DNA from: Hyphomicrobiales bacterium
Lineage (GTDB): Bacteria; Pseudomonadota; Alphaproteobacteria; Rhizobiales; Rhizobiaceae
Direction of reading: 5' to 3'
Length of the DNA stretch: 64,000 bases
NCBI GenBank assembly: GCA_900467185.1
Contig: UBPA01000003.1
Location: 682,001-746,000, forward strand
The translations under genes and the position numbers were made by a program. Each line of letters opens with the position of its first letter. Positions within the stretch are counted from its first letter, which is position 1. The notes under the pieces are model-generated. The model was not told where the DNA came from. It did no database searches and saw only the letters and a program-made list of their open reading frames with translations. Shown in pieces: positions 34,762 to 43,558 of the stretch.

Positions 34762-35796
34762 ATGCCGAGTTTTCGAGGAGCGCTGATCGGTTGCGGCTTC
34801 TTTGCCGTCAACCAGATGCATGCCTGGCAGGATGTGGAAGGCGCCGAGATCGTCGCCATCTGCGACCGCGACCCGGAGCGCCTGCGGATCGTCGGCGACC
34901 AGTTCGGGATCGCGCGGCGCTATAGCGACGCCGCGCAGATGATGGCGGATGGCGGCTTCGACTTTGTGGATATCGCCACCACCGTCAACAGCCACCGCGC
35001 GCTGGTGAAGATGGCGGCCTCCCATCGCCTGCCCGTCATCTGCCAGAAACCTTTCGCGCCGACGCTTGCCGATGCCAAAGCCATGGTCGCGGCCTGCGCT
35101 GCGGCCGGTATTCCCCTGATGATTCACGAGAATTTCCGCTGGCAGACGCCGATCCAGGCGGTGCGCAAGGCGCTGGATGCGGCGCAGATCGGCACGCCGT
35201 TCTGGGGCCGCTTCTCGTTCCGCTCCGGCTATGACGTGTTCTCGGGCCAACCCTATCTCGCCGAAGGCGCGCGTTTCATCATCGAGGATCTGGGCATCCA
35301 CACGCTCGACATCGCGCGCTACATCCTCGGAGACGTCACCGCGCTGACCGCCCGCACCAAGCGCGTCAATCCTGCCATCAACGGCGAGGACGTCGCGACG
35401 ATCCTGCTCGATCACGAGACCGGGGCGACCTCTGTCGTTGATGTCAGCTATGCCACCAAGGCTTCCGTCGAGCCTTTTCCCGAGACGCTGATCGAGCTGG
35501 ACGGGACCGAAGGCTCGCTGCGGCTGATGCAGGGGTACCGGCTGGAGATCACCAACGCCTCCGGCACGGAGATCCACGACGTCCAGCCGGCCCTCCTCCC
35601 CTGGGCATCGCGTCCCTGGCACAATATTCAGGAGAGCGTTCTTGCCATCCAGCAGCACTGGACGGAGAGGCTGGCAAGCGGCGCGGAGGCCTCGACCTCG
35701 GGCGCCGACAATCTGAAGACCTTCGCACTGGTGGAAGCCGCCTATGAAAGTGCCGCGACCCTGCAGCCCGTCGCGATCGGGCCGCTGATCGCATGA
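34762..35796 (+). CDS. apsD: D-apiose dehydrogenase ApsD (Gfo/Idh/MocA family)
   Basis: NAD(P)-dependent sugar dehydrogenase of 344 residues. The Rossmann turn is GALIGCGFFA, the usual EKP appears as CQKPFAP with the lysine K96, and IIEDLGIHTLDIARYILGD contains the catalytic histidine region. D-apiose dehydrogenases oxidise D-apiose to D-apionolactone, and the next gene encodes a matching lactonase. The specificity call rests on this context. AAGGA precedes the ATG at ten bases. The stop overlaps the apnL start by four bases. Confidence 0.86.
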   Translation: MPSFRGALIGCGFFAVNQMHAWQDVEGAEIVAICDRDPERLRIVGDQFGIARRYSDAAQMMADGGFDFVDIATTVNSHRALVKMAASHRLPVICQKPFAPTLADAKAMVAACAAAGIPLMIHENFRWQTPIQAVRKALDAAQIGTPFWGRFSFRSGYDVFSGQPYLAEGARFIIEDLGIHTLDIARYILGDVTALTARTKRVNPAINGEDVATILLDHETGATSVVDVSYATKASVEPFPETLIELDGTEGSLRLMQGYRLEITNASGTEIHDVQPALLPWASRPWHNIQESVLAIQQHWTERLASGAEASTSGADNLKTFALVEAAYESAATLQPVAIGPLIA

Positions 35797-37736
35797 CGGA
35801 CGACACGCTCGCCTTCCGCCTGACCGGCACCGTTCGCACTGAGCCGGAGTCGCGACTGCTCACGGCCGGGCGCCTTTCGGCCGAGCTTTCCGGCGGCGCG
35901 CTGCGCGATATCCGCTATGACGGCACGGAGGTGCTTCGCGCTGTTTCCTTCCTCGTGCGCGATCGTGACTGGGGCACCTATGATCCCGACGTCGAGGATC
36001 TCGTGGTGGACCAGCGCGCGGACGGCTTCACCGTCACCTACAGCGCGACTTGCCAAGGGCCGGAGGGGACGAAGCTCATCCTTCGAGCCCATATCGACGG
36101 CGACGACCTTGGTCGGCTCGCCTTTTCCGGCACGGCTCGGTCCGACACGGGCTTTGAGACCAATCGCTGCGGCTTCTGCGTGCTCCACCCGATCGTCGGT
36201 GTCGCGGGAACGCCGGTCCGGGTCGAGCATGTCGACGGAACCCTCGAGGCGACGGTTCTGCCGGACCTCATCGCACCCTGGCAGCCTTTCATGGCGATGC
36301 GCGCCATTACCCATCACGCCCTGCCCGGCGTCAGCGTGGAATGCCGGATGGAGGGTGACACGTTCGAGATGGAGGATCAGCGCAACTGGTCGGATGCCTC
36401 CTACAAGACCTATGTCCGTCCGCTTGCTCTGCCCTGGCCCTACCGGATCGAGGCGGGCATCGATGTCGTACAGCGGATCACGCTGCAGATCGTGGACGAG
36501 CGGCCGCGCCGCGCTGGCGCCGCCTCACCGCCGCCGTCAGGCCCGGTGCGGTTGACGCTGACCCAAGGCCCCGCGCAGCCTCTGCCGCCCATCGGGATCG
36601 TCGTCACGTCCGAGGAGGTCGCGGCAACGCGCGCGATGCTGGAGGCCGACCGCGATCCGCAGGTGCAGGCGCTGCTCTTCCACGTCGATCCGCTCGCGGG
36701 CCATGATGACGCCGTCTTCGATGCCTTTGCCGCCCTTTCCGCGCGGCATCGGGGATCGACCACGCTGGAGATCGCTCTGCCCTGCCAAGCGCCCTTTGCC
36801 GACGAGCTGCACGCGCTGGCCGCGGCCATGGACAGGGCAGGCTTCACGCCGGATGCCGTCATGATGTCTCCGGCCGTCGATCGGCAATCGACGCCGCCGG
36901 GGAGCGCCTGGCCGGACTGCCCGCCGCTCGACGACATCTATGCCGCAACGCGCGCGGCGTTCCGATCCCAGGCGCTCGGTGGCGGAATGCTCAGCTACTT
37001 CACCGAGTTGAACCGCAAGCGGGTGCCGGCCACCAATCTGGATTTCATCAGCCACTGCACAAACCCGATCGTGCATGCCGCAGACGATCGCAGCGTTCTG
37101 CAGACGCTGGAGGCGCTGCCCTTCATCACCCGATCGGTGCGCGCGATCTATGGCGACCGGCGCTACCGCATCGGCCCGTCCACCCTCCCCATGCGCCAGA
37201 ACCCCTATGGCAGCCGGACCATGGACAACCCGGACGGCAGCCGGATTCCGATGGCGAACCGCGACCCGCGCCAGAACGGTCTCTTCGCCGCCGCCTACGC
37301 CATCGGCTATGCCATCGCGGTGGCACCGGCCGGGCTCGACCAATTGACGCTCTCGGCCCTGACGGGCCCGTTCGGCCTCTTCGCCGACGCAGGCGAACCC
37401 GTTTCGCAAGGCGGGCGGCGACCGCTTTTTCATGCCGTCGCCATGCTCGCCGAGCTTGCCGGTGCGAAGGCCACCACGATTGCCGCGGACCGGCCGGAGG
37501 TCGTTCTCGCAATGTGCGCGCAGCGAGAGGCTGGACGGACGATCCTTGCCGTCAACCTGACGCCGCTGCCGCAGACACTCGATCTGTCCGCGCTCGGCAT
37601 CGCGCCGGATGCCGTGGCATATCGGCTCGATGCGGACACGATGATCGATGCGGCGGCCGGCACGCTGAAAGCCGAACGGCTCGGTACCGGCAACGCTCGG
37701 CTCGGTGCCTATGGCGTGCTGCGGATCGACGGCTGA
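35793..37736 (+). CDS. apnL: D-apionate lactonase ApnL
   Basis: Large protein of 647 residues matching in length and pattern the D-apionate lactonase family found in rhizobial apiose loci: VRDRDWGTYDPDVEDL, ETNRCGFCVLHPIVGVAGTPV, and NWSDASYKTYVRPLALPWPY near the middle, then a C-terminal glycosidase-like half with FISHCTNPIVHAADDRSV. It opens D-apionolactone to D-apionate after ApsD. It overlaps apsD by ATGA and is the last gene of the operon. I recognise the family from sequence pattern and neighbours, without alignment. Confidence 0.83.
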   Translation: MTDDTLAFRLTGTVRTEPESRLLTAGRLSAELSGGALRDIRYDGTEVLRAVSFLVRDRDWGTYDPDVEDLVVDQRADGFTVTYSATCQGPEGTKLILRAHIDGDDLGRLAFSGTARSDTGFETNRCGFCVLHPIVGVAGTPVRVEHVDGTLEATVLPDLIAPWQPFMAMRAITHHALPGVSVECRMEGDTFEMEDQRNWSDASYKTYVRPLALPWPYRIEAGIDVVQRITLQIVDERPRRAGAASPPPSGPVRLTLTQGPAQPLPPIGIVVTSEEVAATRAMLEADRDPQVQALLFHVDPLAGHDDAVFDAFAALSARHRGSTTLEIALPCQAPFADELHALAAAMDRAGFTPDAVMMSPAVDRQSTPPGSAWPDCPPLDDIYAATRAAFRSQALGGGMLSYFTELNRKRVPATNLDFISHCTNPIVHAADDRSVLQTLEALPFITRSVRAIYGDRRYRIGPSTLPMRQNPYGSRTMDNPDGSRIPMANRDPRQNGLFAAAYAIGYAIAVAPAGLDQLTLSALTGPFGLFADAGEPVSQGGRRPLFHAVAMLAELAGAKATTIAADRPEVVLAMCAQREAGRTILAVNLTPLPQTLDLSALGIAPDAVAYRLDADTMIDAAAGTLKAERLGTGNARLGAYGVLRIDG

Positions 37737-37823
37737 GCGCGCATTTTTTTCGAAGCGGCGGCGTGCCGTTTGGGCTATCCTCCCGGCTTGCGACCGTGTC
37801 GCCGACCCGGAGGAGCCCCGCTC

Positions 37824-39563
37824 ATGACCCTCATCCGCACCTCTCTCGTGCATTTTACCCTCGCGATCGGCCTTGCCGTATCGCCGGCGCAGGCGGCCTC
37901 GCCGCAGCCGGTTGCCGGAGAGAACGGCATGGTCGTCACGGCCCAGCATCTGGCCTCGGATGTCGGCGTGGAGATCCTCAAGCAGGGCGGCAATGCCGTG
38001 GATGCCGCGGTTGCCGTCGGCTATGCGCTGGCCGTCGTCTATCCCACGGCCGGCAATATCGGTGGCGGTGGCTTCATGACCGTTCGCCTTGCCGATGGCC
38101 GCACCAGCTTTCTCGACTTTCGCGAGCGGGCGCCGCTTGCCGCGACGAAGACAATGTATCTCGACGACAAGGGCGAGATCGCCAAGGGCCGCAGCACGGA
38201 TGGCTATCTCGCCGTCGGTGTCCCCGGATCAGTCGCCGGATTCGAAGCCGCGCGCACCCGCTTCGGCACGCTATCGCGCGAGGCGCTTCTGGCTCCGGCG
38301 ATCAAGCTCGCGGAGCAGGGTTTCACCCTCGATGGCGGCGATGTCGCCTCGCTCGGCAACAGTCTGAAAAAGCTCGGCCGCGACCCGGCCGCCGCCGCGA
38401 TCTTCCTCACCCCAGATGGCAAGGCCCCGAAGATCGGCGCGACGCTGTTGCAGCCGGACCTGGCGCGCAGCCTGGCTGCCATCTCCAAGACGGGGACGGA
38501 CGCGTTTTACAAAGGCGCGATCGCCGACGATATCGTCAAGGCAAGCACCGACAAGGGCGGCATCCTGACGAAGGCGGATTTCGAGCGCTACGCGGTGCGC
38601 GAACTGAAGCCGGTCACCTGCACCTATCGCGGCTACGAGATCATTTCCTCGCCGCCGCCAAGCTCCGGCGGCGTCATCCTCTGCGAGATCCTCAATATCC
38701 TCGAGGGCTATCCGCTCGGTGAACTCGGCTCCGGCTCGGCGGCAACGGCGCATGTGATGATCGAGGCGATGCGCTATGCCTATGTCGACCGCAACTCGGC
38801 GCTCGGCGACCCCGACTTCGTCGAGAACCCGGTGGAGAAACTGCTCGACAAGGCCTATGCGCAGGAGATCCGCGGGAAGATCGATCTTCAGAAGGCTGGC
38901 GTTTCCGCGCAGCTTGCGCCCAAGGGTCTCGGGGAGAGCCACGAGACCACGCATTACTCGATCATGGACAGCGCCGGCAACGCGGTCTCGGTGACCTATA
39001 CGCTCAACGGCTCCTTCGGCGCCGGCGTGGTCGCGCCCGGCACCGGCATTCTCCTCAACAACGAGATGGACGACTTCACCTCGAAGCCCGGTGCGCCGAA
39101 CCTCTACGGCTTGGTTCAGGGCGAGGCCAATGCGATCGCGCCGGGCAAGACGCCGCTGTCGTCCATGAGCCCGACCATCGTGACGAAAGACGGCAAGCCG
39201 TTCATGGTGATCGGCAGCCCCGGCGGCGCGCGCATCATCACCATCACGCTCGAAGCCATCCTCAACGTCATCGACCATGGGATGACGCTGCAGGAGGCGA
39301 TCGATGCGCCGCGGCTGCACCACCAGTGGATGCCGGATACGGTGGCCATCGAGCCCGTTGCCCTCTCCGCCGACACGCTGAACGTGCTGCAGGGCATGGG
39401 GCACGATGTCGGCCCGGACAAGAACTGGCCGGTCTGGGGTCAGGCCGCCGGCATCCTGGTCGGCGGTCGGACGGCGGCGGAGGCGGCGGAAGGGTCTGCA
39501 GGCGCTCGCTACTATGGCGCCATGGACAGCCGCGCCGCATCGGGTGCGGCGCGGGGGTATTGA
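37824..39563 (+). CDS. ggt: Gamma-glutamyltransferase
   Basis: Periplasmic gamma-glutamyltransferase of 579 residues, which cleaves glutathione and other gamma-glutamyl compounds. The signal peptide (LVHFTLAIGLAVSPAQAA) is followed by the large subunit with GGNAVDAAVAVGYALAVVYP and GGGGFMTV. The autocatalytic site is the threonine T375 in HETTHYSIMD, which becomes the N-terminal nucleophile of the small subunit; GSPGGARIITITLEAILNVI is in the small subunit. GGAGGAG precedes the ATG. It follows apnL on the same strand after about 87 bases but has no role in apiose use that I can see. Confidence 0.93.
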   Translation: MTLIRTSLVHFTLAIGLAVSPAQAASPQPVAGENGMVVTAQHLASDVGVEILKQGGNAVDAAVAVGYALAVVYPTAGNIGGGGFMTVRLADGRTSFLDFRERAPLAATKTMYLDDKGEIAKGRSTDGYLAVGVPGSVAGFEAARTRFGTLSREALLAPAIKLAEQGFTLDGGDVASLGNSLKKLGRDPAAAAIFLTPDGKAPKIGATLLQPDLARSLAAISKTGTDAFYKGAIADDIVKASTDKGGILTKADFERYAVRELKPVTCTYRGYEIISSPPPSSGGVILCEILNILEGYPLGELGSGSAATAHVMIEAMRYAYVDRNSALGDPDFVENPVEKLLDKAYAQEIRGKIDLQKAGVSAQLAPKGLGESHETTHYSIMDSAGNAVSVTYTLNGSFGAGVVAPGTGILLNNEMDDFTSKPGAPNLYGLVQGEANAIAPGKTPLSSMSPTIVTKDGKPFMVIGSPGGARIITITLEAILNVIDHGMTLQEAIDAPRLHHQWMPDTVAIEPVALSADTLNVLQGMGHDVGPDKNWPVWGQAAGILVGGRTAAEAAEGSAGARYYGAMDSRAASGAARGY

Positions 39564-39567
39564 GCGT

Positions 39568-40170
39568 TCACGCAAACAGCGTGCGCATCGCCTCGATTTC
39601 GTTCTCGCGAATATCGTGGCCGCCATTGTGCCAGGCAAGCTGGGTCGTGGCGCCCTGCCCCGTAAAGTAGTCGGCGAGCGCGATGGTGAGCGGCGTCGGG
39701 CAGATGGGGTCGCGCTCGCCCGCGGTCACAAGAACGCGGCGACCGGCCAGTCCCTGTGCGGGTTTCGGCTGAAACGGGATCAGCGGATGCAGGAGCGCCG
39801 CCCGGTCGAAAAGATCGGGAACCTCCACCAGCACGTTCGCCAGAATGTTGGCGCCGTTGGAGAAGCCGAGGCCGAAGATCTCCGACGCTCCGACCGTGTC
39901 GGCCGTCTTCCGCACGAAATCGGCAAGCTTCCACGTGCCGCGGGCAAGATCCGCCATGTCGTAGACGCCTTCCCCGGTGCGGCGAAAGAAGCGCGCCGCC
40001 CCGTGCTCCGACACATCGCCGCACGGCGACAGGATGGTGGCGTCGGGGCGCAGCTGGCTGGCGAAGCTGAAAAACTGGTTCTCGTCGCCGCCCGTGCCGT
40101 GCAGCGTCACGAGAAGCGGTGCGCCGGGCGCTCCCTTCTTAATCAGGTGCTTGTAGTCCGTATCGGTCAT
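39568..40170 (-). CDS. Alpha/beta hydrolase, MhqD-like carboxylesterase/phospholipase family
   Basis: Hydrolase of 200 residues. The oxyanion region LLVTLHGTGGDENQF, nucleophile S in LGFSNGANILA, catalytic D in TAGERDPICP and histidine in HNGGHDIREN form a complete triad. Homologues next to ring-cleaving dioxygenases (MhqD with MhqO in Bacillus) act in resistance to quinones and hydroquinones. The ATG at 40170 has GGAGG seven bases upstream. It follows the dioxygenase gene by 82 bases on the same strand and is convergent with ggt. Confidence 0.85.
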   Translation of the reverse strand: MTDTDYKHLIKKGAPGAPLLVTLHGTGGDENQFFSFASQLRPDATILSPCGDVSEHGAARFFRRTGEGVYDMADLARGTWKLADFVRKTADTVGASEIFGLGFSNGANILANVLVEVPDLFDRAALLHPLIPFQPKPAQGLAGRRVLVTAGERDPICPTPLTIALADYFTGQGATTQLAWHNGGHDIRENEIEAMRTLFA

Positions 40171-40252
40171 GACAAACCTCCGCCGGTCCTGCCGCCGCAT
40201 CTCCTGCGACGGCGCCGGTTCTGTGTGTTTCGTGGGTGCTGGATCGAAGCGC

Positions 40253-41182
40253 TCAGTCGAGCTTTTCCAGCTGCTGCTCCAGAATGGGGCGCAGGTGCTT
40301 GTGCTGCTGCGGCAGCTTCAGCGCTTCGCCTAGATGCGCCCGTTCCTCGTCGCGCTCGAAGCCCGGCTCGTTGGTGGCCACTTCGAACAGAACGCCGCCC
40401 GGCGTGCGGAAGTAGATCGCCCAGAAGTAATCGCGGTCGATGACCGGAGTGACCTGATAGCCCGTATCCATCAGCGCCTTGCGCACCTCCAGCTGGGCCG
40501 CGCGATTGTCGACGGCGAAAGCGACATGGTGGACGGAGCCCGCCCCCTGCCGGCTGCCGGGTGCATCCGGCAGTGTCTCGATGTCGATGACGCCGGCAGC
40601 CTGCGCACCCGGCACGAGAAGGCGTGTCACGCCGTCGCGCGTCTCCAGTTTGTCATACCCCATGAAGCCGAGAAGCTCCGAGGTCGCGCCGGCATCCCGC
40701 AGCCGCATGGCGACCGAGTGGAAGCCGCGAATGGCGTGATCCGCACTGATGCCACCTTCCGTCCACGGCGTGCGCGGATCGTTAGCCGTCTCCACCAGCG
40801 CGAAGCCATCGCCATCCGGCCCGTCGAAGGACAGGCGCTTCTCGCCGAAGGTCTCGCTCGGCGTCACACCGGTCGCACCCTTCTTCGTCAGGCGGTCGGC
40901 CCAATAAGGCAACGAGCCCTCAGGGACCGCGAAGACGGTCGTGCCGACTTCGCCGGTGCCCGGCCGACCCCGCGCGATGTGCGGGAACGGGAAATAGGTC
41001 ATGACGGTGCCGGGCGTGCCGATCTCGTCGCCGTAATAGAGGTGGTAGACGTCGGGCGCGTCGAAGTTGACGGTCTTCTTGATGCGGCGGAGGCCGAGCA
41101 CATCGGTGAAGAACGCGTTGTTGACGCGGGCGTTTGCGGCCATCGACGTGACGTGATGGAGGCCCTTGATTTGGTCGATCAT
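40253..41182 (-). CDS. Ring-cleaving dioxygenase, MhqO/PcpA-like (VOC family)
   Basis: Two-domain VOC protein of 309 residues. Metal-ligand positions are in GLHHVTSMA, SVHHVAFAVDN and VLFEVATNEPGF (His, His, Glu). This group includes MhqO, MhqA and PcpA, which open hydroquinone-type rings with Fe(II). Paired with an MhqD-like hydrolase it probably protects against hydroquinones or diamide-type electrophiles. A palindrome resembling the MhqR operator lies 115 bases upstream. No MarR-type gene is next to it. Confidence 0.87.
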   Translation of the reverse strand: MIDQIKGLHHVTSMAANARVNNAFFTDVLGLRRIKKTVNFDAPDVYHLYYGDEIGTPGTVMTYFPFPHIARGRPGTGEVGTTVFAVPEGSLPYWADRLTKKGATGVTPSETFGEKRLSFDGPDGDGFALVETANDPRTPWTEGGISADHAIRGFHSVAMRLRDAGATSELLGFMGYDKLETRDGVTRLLVPGAQAAGVIDIETLPDAPGSRQGAGSVHHVAFAVDNRAAQLEVRKALMDTGYQVTPVIDRDYFWAIYFRTPGGVLFEVATNEPGFERDEERAHLGEALKLPQQHKHLRPILEQQLEKLD

Positions 41183-41296
41183 GATCTCATCCTTTCCTGC
41201 CCGGAGGTTTGCCGCATCAGCGGTGACCGGGCGTTTGATGAGGTCAAGATGGTGCAGGACAGCCGCCCGCGATAGAGGATCGATGCAGGACGGATT

Positions 41297-41313
41297 GTTC
41301 TCAAATCGAGAAC
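41297..41313. promoter_or_regulatory. Palindrome resembling an MhqR/MarR-type operator
   Basis: GTTCTCAAATCGAGAAC: six-base perfect arms GTTCTC and GAGAAC around AAATC, upstream of the dioxygenase gene. The Bacillus MhqR box has the same character (ATCTCGAATTCGAGAT). Proposed as the control site for the mhq-like pair. Confidence 0.6.
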
Positions 41314-41384
41314 GATCACGTTTCGTTGTTCACATCTTAGGCGGTGGCGGCGAAGGTCACTCCGCCGCCCATGCCCTCCGTCTT

Positions 41385-43187
41385 CTAGGCGCGGTCTAGG
41401 GCGAACAGGACCGAGAAGGGCGCCATGCCCTGCGTGCTGTGCGTGCCGTAGAGCGTTTCGCCGGTTGCCGGCGGCAGGTCCGCTGCCACGTCGCCAAAAT
41501 TGGCGCGCAGCTGCAGGCGGCGGTCACCGAGCTGCCAGTCGATGGCGAGCAGCCGACCCTCTGCAGTCAGCACGGTGCCAGCCGATAGGGTGTTCGGAGC
41601 GGCGACCAGCAGGGGGATGATGGCCCGTTTGCGGATGGCGATCAGCTCTCGATAGAGGCCACGCCACGTCTTGCCCTCGTCGGTTTCGGACTTGGCCCAG
41701 TCGAGGCGCGTGTTCTCCATCGTTTCGATGGCATTGGGGTCGGCCACGTCCTCGACGGATTTGCCGTCCGGCAGGCCACCGAAATTGTCCATGTCCGTGC
41801 GCCGGCCTTCGCGCACAGCCTTGCCCAGGTCGCCATCGTAATCGGTGAAGAACAGGAAGGGACGCGTCTCGCCATATTCCTCGCCCATGAACAGCATGGG
41901 GATATGCGGGGCGAGCATGGTCACGACGGTGAGGGCCTGAAGCATCTCCTTCGACGTCAGGGTGATCAGCCGGTCGCCGAAGGCTCGGTTGCCGATCTGA
42001 TCGTGGTTCTGCAGAAAACCGACGAAGGCTTCCATCGGCACCGGTTCGCTCATCTCGACCGGCTTCTGACCGGGATAGATATAGCCTTCCGTCAGCGCGC
42101 GGGCGAAGTTCTCGACCGGCTTGTCGATGAACTTGCCGTAGTAGCCGTTCTTCTCGCCCGTCGCGACCACATGGGCGGCGTGGTGATAGTCGTCGTTCCA
42201 ATCGGCGTCATAGAGCAGCGCTTCGTTGTCGTCGCTGCGGCGCAGTTCGATATGGTTTTCCGGATCCTCGGTGACGAGGTGGATGTGACGGCCATCGAAC
42301 TCCGAGCGGGCGCGGCGGGCGATTTCGATCAGGACATGCGTTTCCGCATCGTCGAAGATCATGTCGATCGCGTCGAAGCGCAGCCCGTCGAGCCGGAACT
42401 CACGCAGCCAGTAGAGCGCATTCTCGACGAAGAAATCGCGCACCGGCTGCTTGTTGTAGGCGATGGCGGCACCCCAGGGCGTCTTCTTGCCTTCGCGGAA
42501 GAAGTCCGGCGCATAGGCGCTCAGATAGTTTCCGTCGGGTCCGAAGTGGTTGTAGACGACATCCATATAGACCATGAGGCCGAGCCCATGGGCGGCATCG
42601 ATGAAGGCCTTGAGATCGTCCGGCGAACCATAGGCATTGTGTGGCGCGTAAGGATAGACGCCGTCATAACCCCAGCCACGCGTGCCGCCGAAATGCGAGA
42701 CCGGCATGATCTCGACGGCAGTGATACCGGTTTCCGCGATATCGGCCAGCTTGTCGATCGCCGCCCGGAACGTGCCCTCCGGCGTGAAGGTGCCGACATG
42801 GAACTCGTAGAGGATGGTTTCGGCCCAGGGCATGCCGGTCCAGCCGGCATGCTGCCACTGGTAGGCATCGGGATCGACCAGCACGGCGGGGCCATGGACG
42901 TCCTTTGCCAGCGCGCGGGCGGCGGGGTCGGGCACCACCTTCCCGTCCGGCAGGACGAAAGCGTAGGTCGCGCCGGGCCTTGCCTCGGAAATGACGGCCT
43001 CGAACCAACCGTCGCCGGCCTTGGCCATCTCGTGGTCCTTGCCGTCCAGCCGCAGCGTCAGCGTGTCTTCGCCCGGCGCCCAGAGGCGGAAGCGGGCGCC
43101 ACCCTCGGCCAGGATTTCCGGCCCCCAGGCTGTCGTCTGCCGGTTTGCGGAAGGTCGTACGCTCTCGGTGGTCATCAGGGAGTCCAT
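41385..43187 (-). CDS. treZ: Malto-oligosyltrehalose trehalohydrolase TreZ
   Basis: GH13 enzyme of 600 residues that releases trehalose from malto-oligosyltrehalose. An N-terminal CBM48-like domain (RFRLWAPGEDTLTLRLDG) precedes the barrel, with VYMDVVYNHFGPDGNYL, the nucleophile Asp in LDGLRFDAIDMI, the acid/base Glu in HLVTEDPENH and the FLQNHDQIGNRAFGDR region. These patterns are specific for TreZ rather than branching enzymes. GAGG lies before the ATG at 43187. It is divergent from glgX. The partner TreY is not in the window. Confidence 0.92.
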   Translation of the reverse strand: MDSLMTTESVRPSANRQTTAWGPEILAEGGARFRLWAPGEDTLTLRLDGKDHEMAKAGDGWFEAVISEARPGATYAFVLPDGKVVPDPAARALAKDVHGPAVLVDPDAYQWQHAGWTGMPWAETILYEFHVGTFTPEGTFRAAIDKLADIAETGITAVEIMPVSHFGGTRGWGYDGVYPYAPHNAYGSPDDLKAFIDAAHGLGLMVYMDVVYNHFGPDGNYLSAYAPDFFREGKKTPWGAAIAYNKQPVRDFFVENALYWLREFRLDGLRFDAIDMIFDDAETHVLIEIARRARSEFDGRHIHLVTEDPENHIELRRSDDNEALLYDADWNDDYHHAAHVVATGEKNGYYGKFIDKPVENFARALTEGYIYPGQKPVEMSEPVPMEAFVGFLQNHDQIGNRAFGDRLITLTSKEMLQALTVVTMLAPHIPMLFMGEEYGETRPFLFFTDYDGDLGKAVREGRRTDMDNFGGLPDGKSVEDVADPNAIETMENTRLDWAKSETDEGKTWRGLYRELIAIRKRAIIPLLVAAPNTLSAGTVLTAEGRLLAIDWQLGDRRLQLRANFGDVAADLPPATGETLYGTHSTQGMAPFSVLFALDRA

Positions 43188-43558
43188 CCTGTCCTCGTAT
43201 CGGTTTGGGGTCCGGCGCGGTCTGCGCCCGCCCGGCGGGGCTGCGATCCGCCTTTCAACAACCGGATCCGACCAAAGGTTCCGGCTGCGTCCGCGGGTTT
43301 GCTGCGTTGCGAAAGAAATGCGTTGCGCGCCCTGAAAATCCAGCCCGCGCAGCGGAGGAACTGCAATGTTTCGCGCGGATTGAACTTGTTCAACCTCCGA
43401 CCGTTAGCATCGACTACGCGCAGCCCCGCACCCTCCGGCTCTTTGGAGATGGAACAAGCCCGGATCGACGCCCGTCGAACGACAAGATTTACAGGTTGCG
43501 AGGGAACAAAATGATGCGACGCACAATTTCTGATCCGATCAACACAGGGGACACTTTC

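Noticed and set aside
37824-39563. Gamma-glutamyltransferase as part of the apiose operon
   Set aside because: It has its own ribosome site after an 87-base spacer, is a secreted enzyme of glutathione metabolism and has no step in the apiose pathway.
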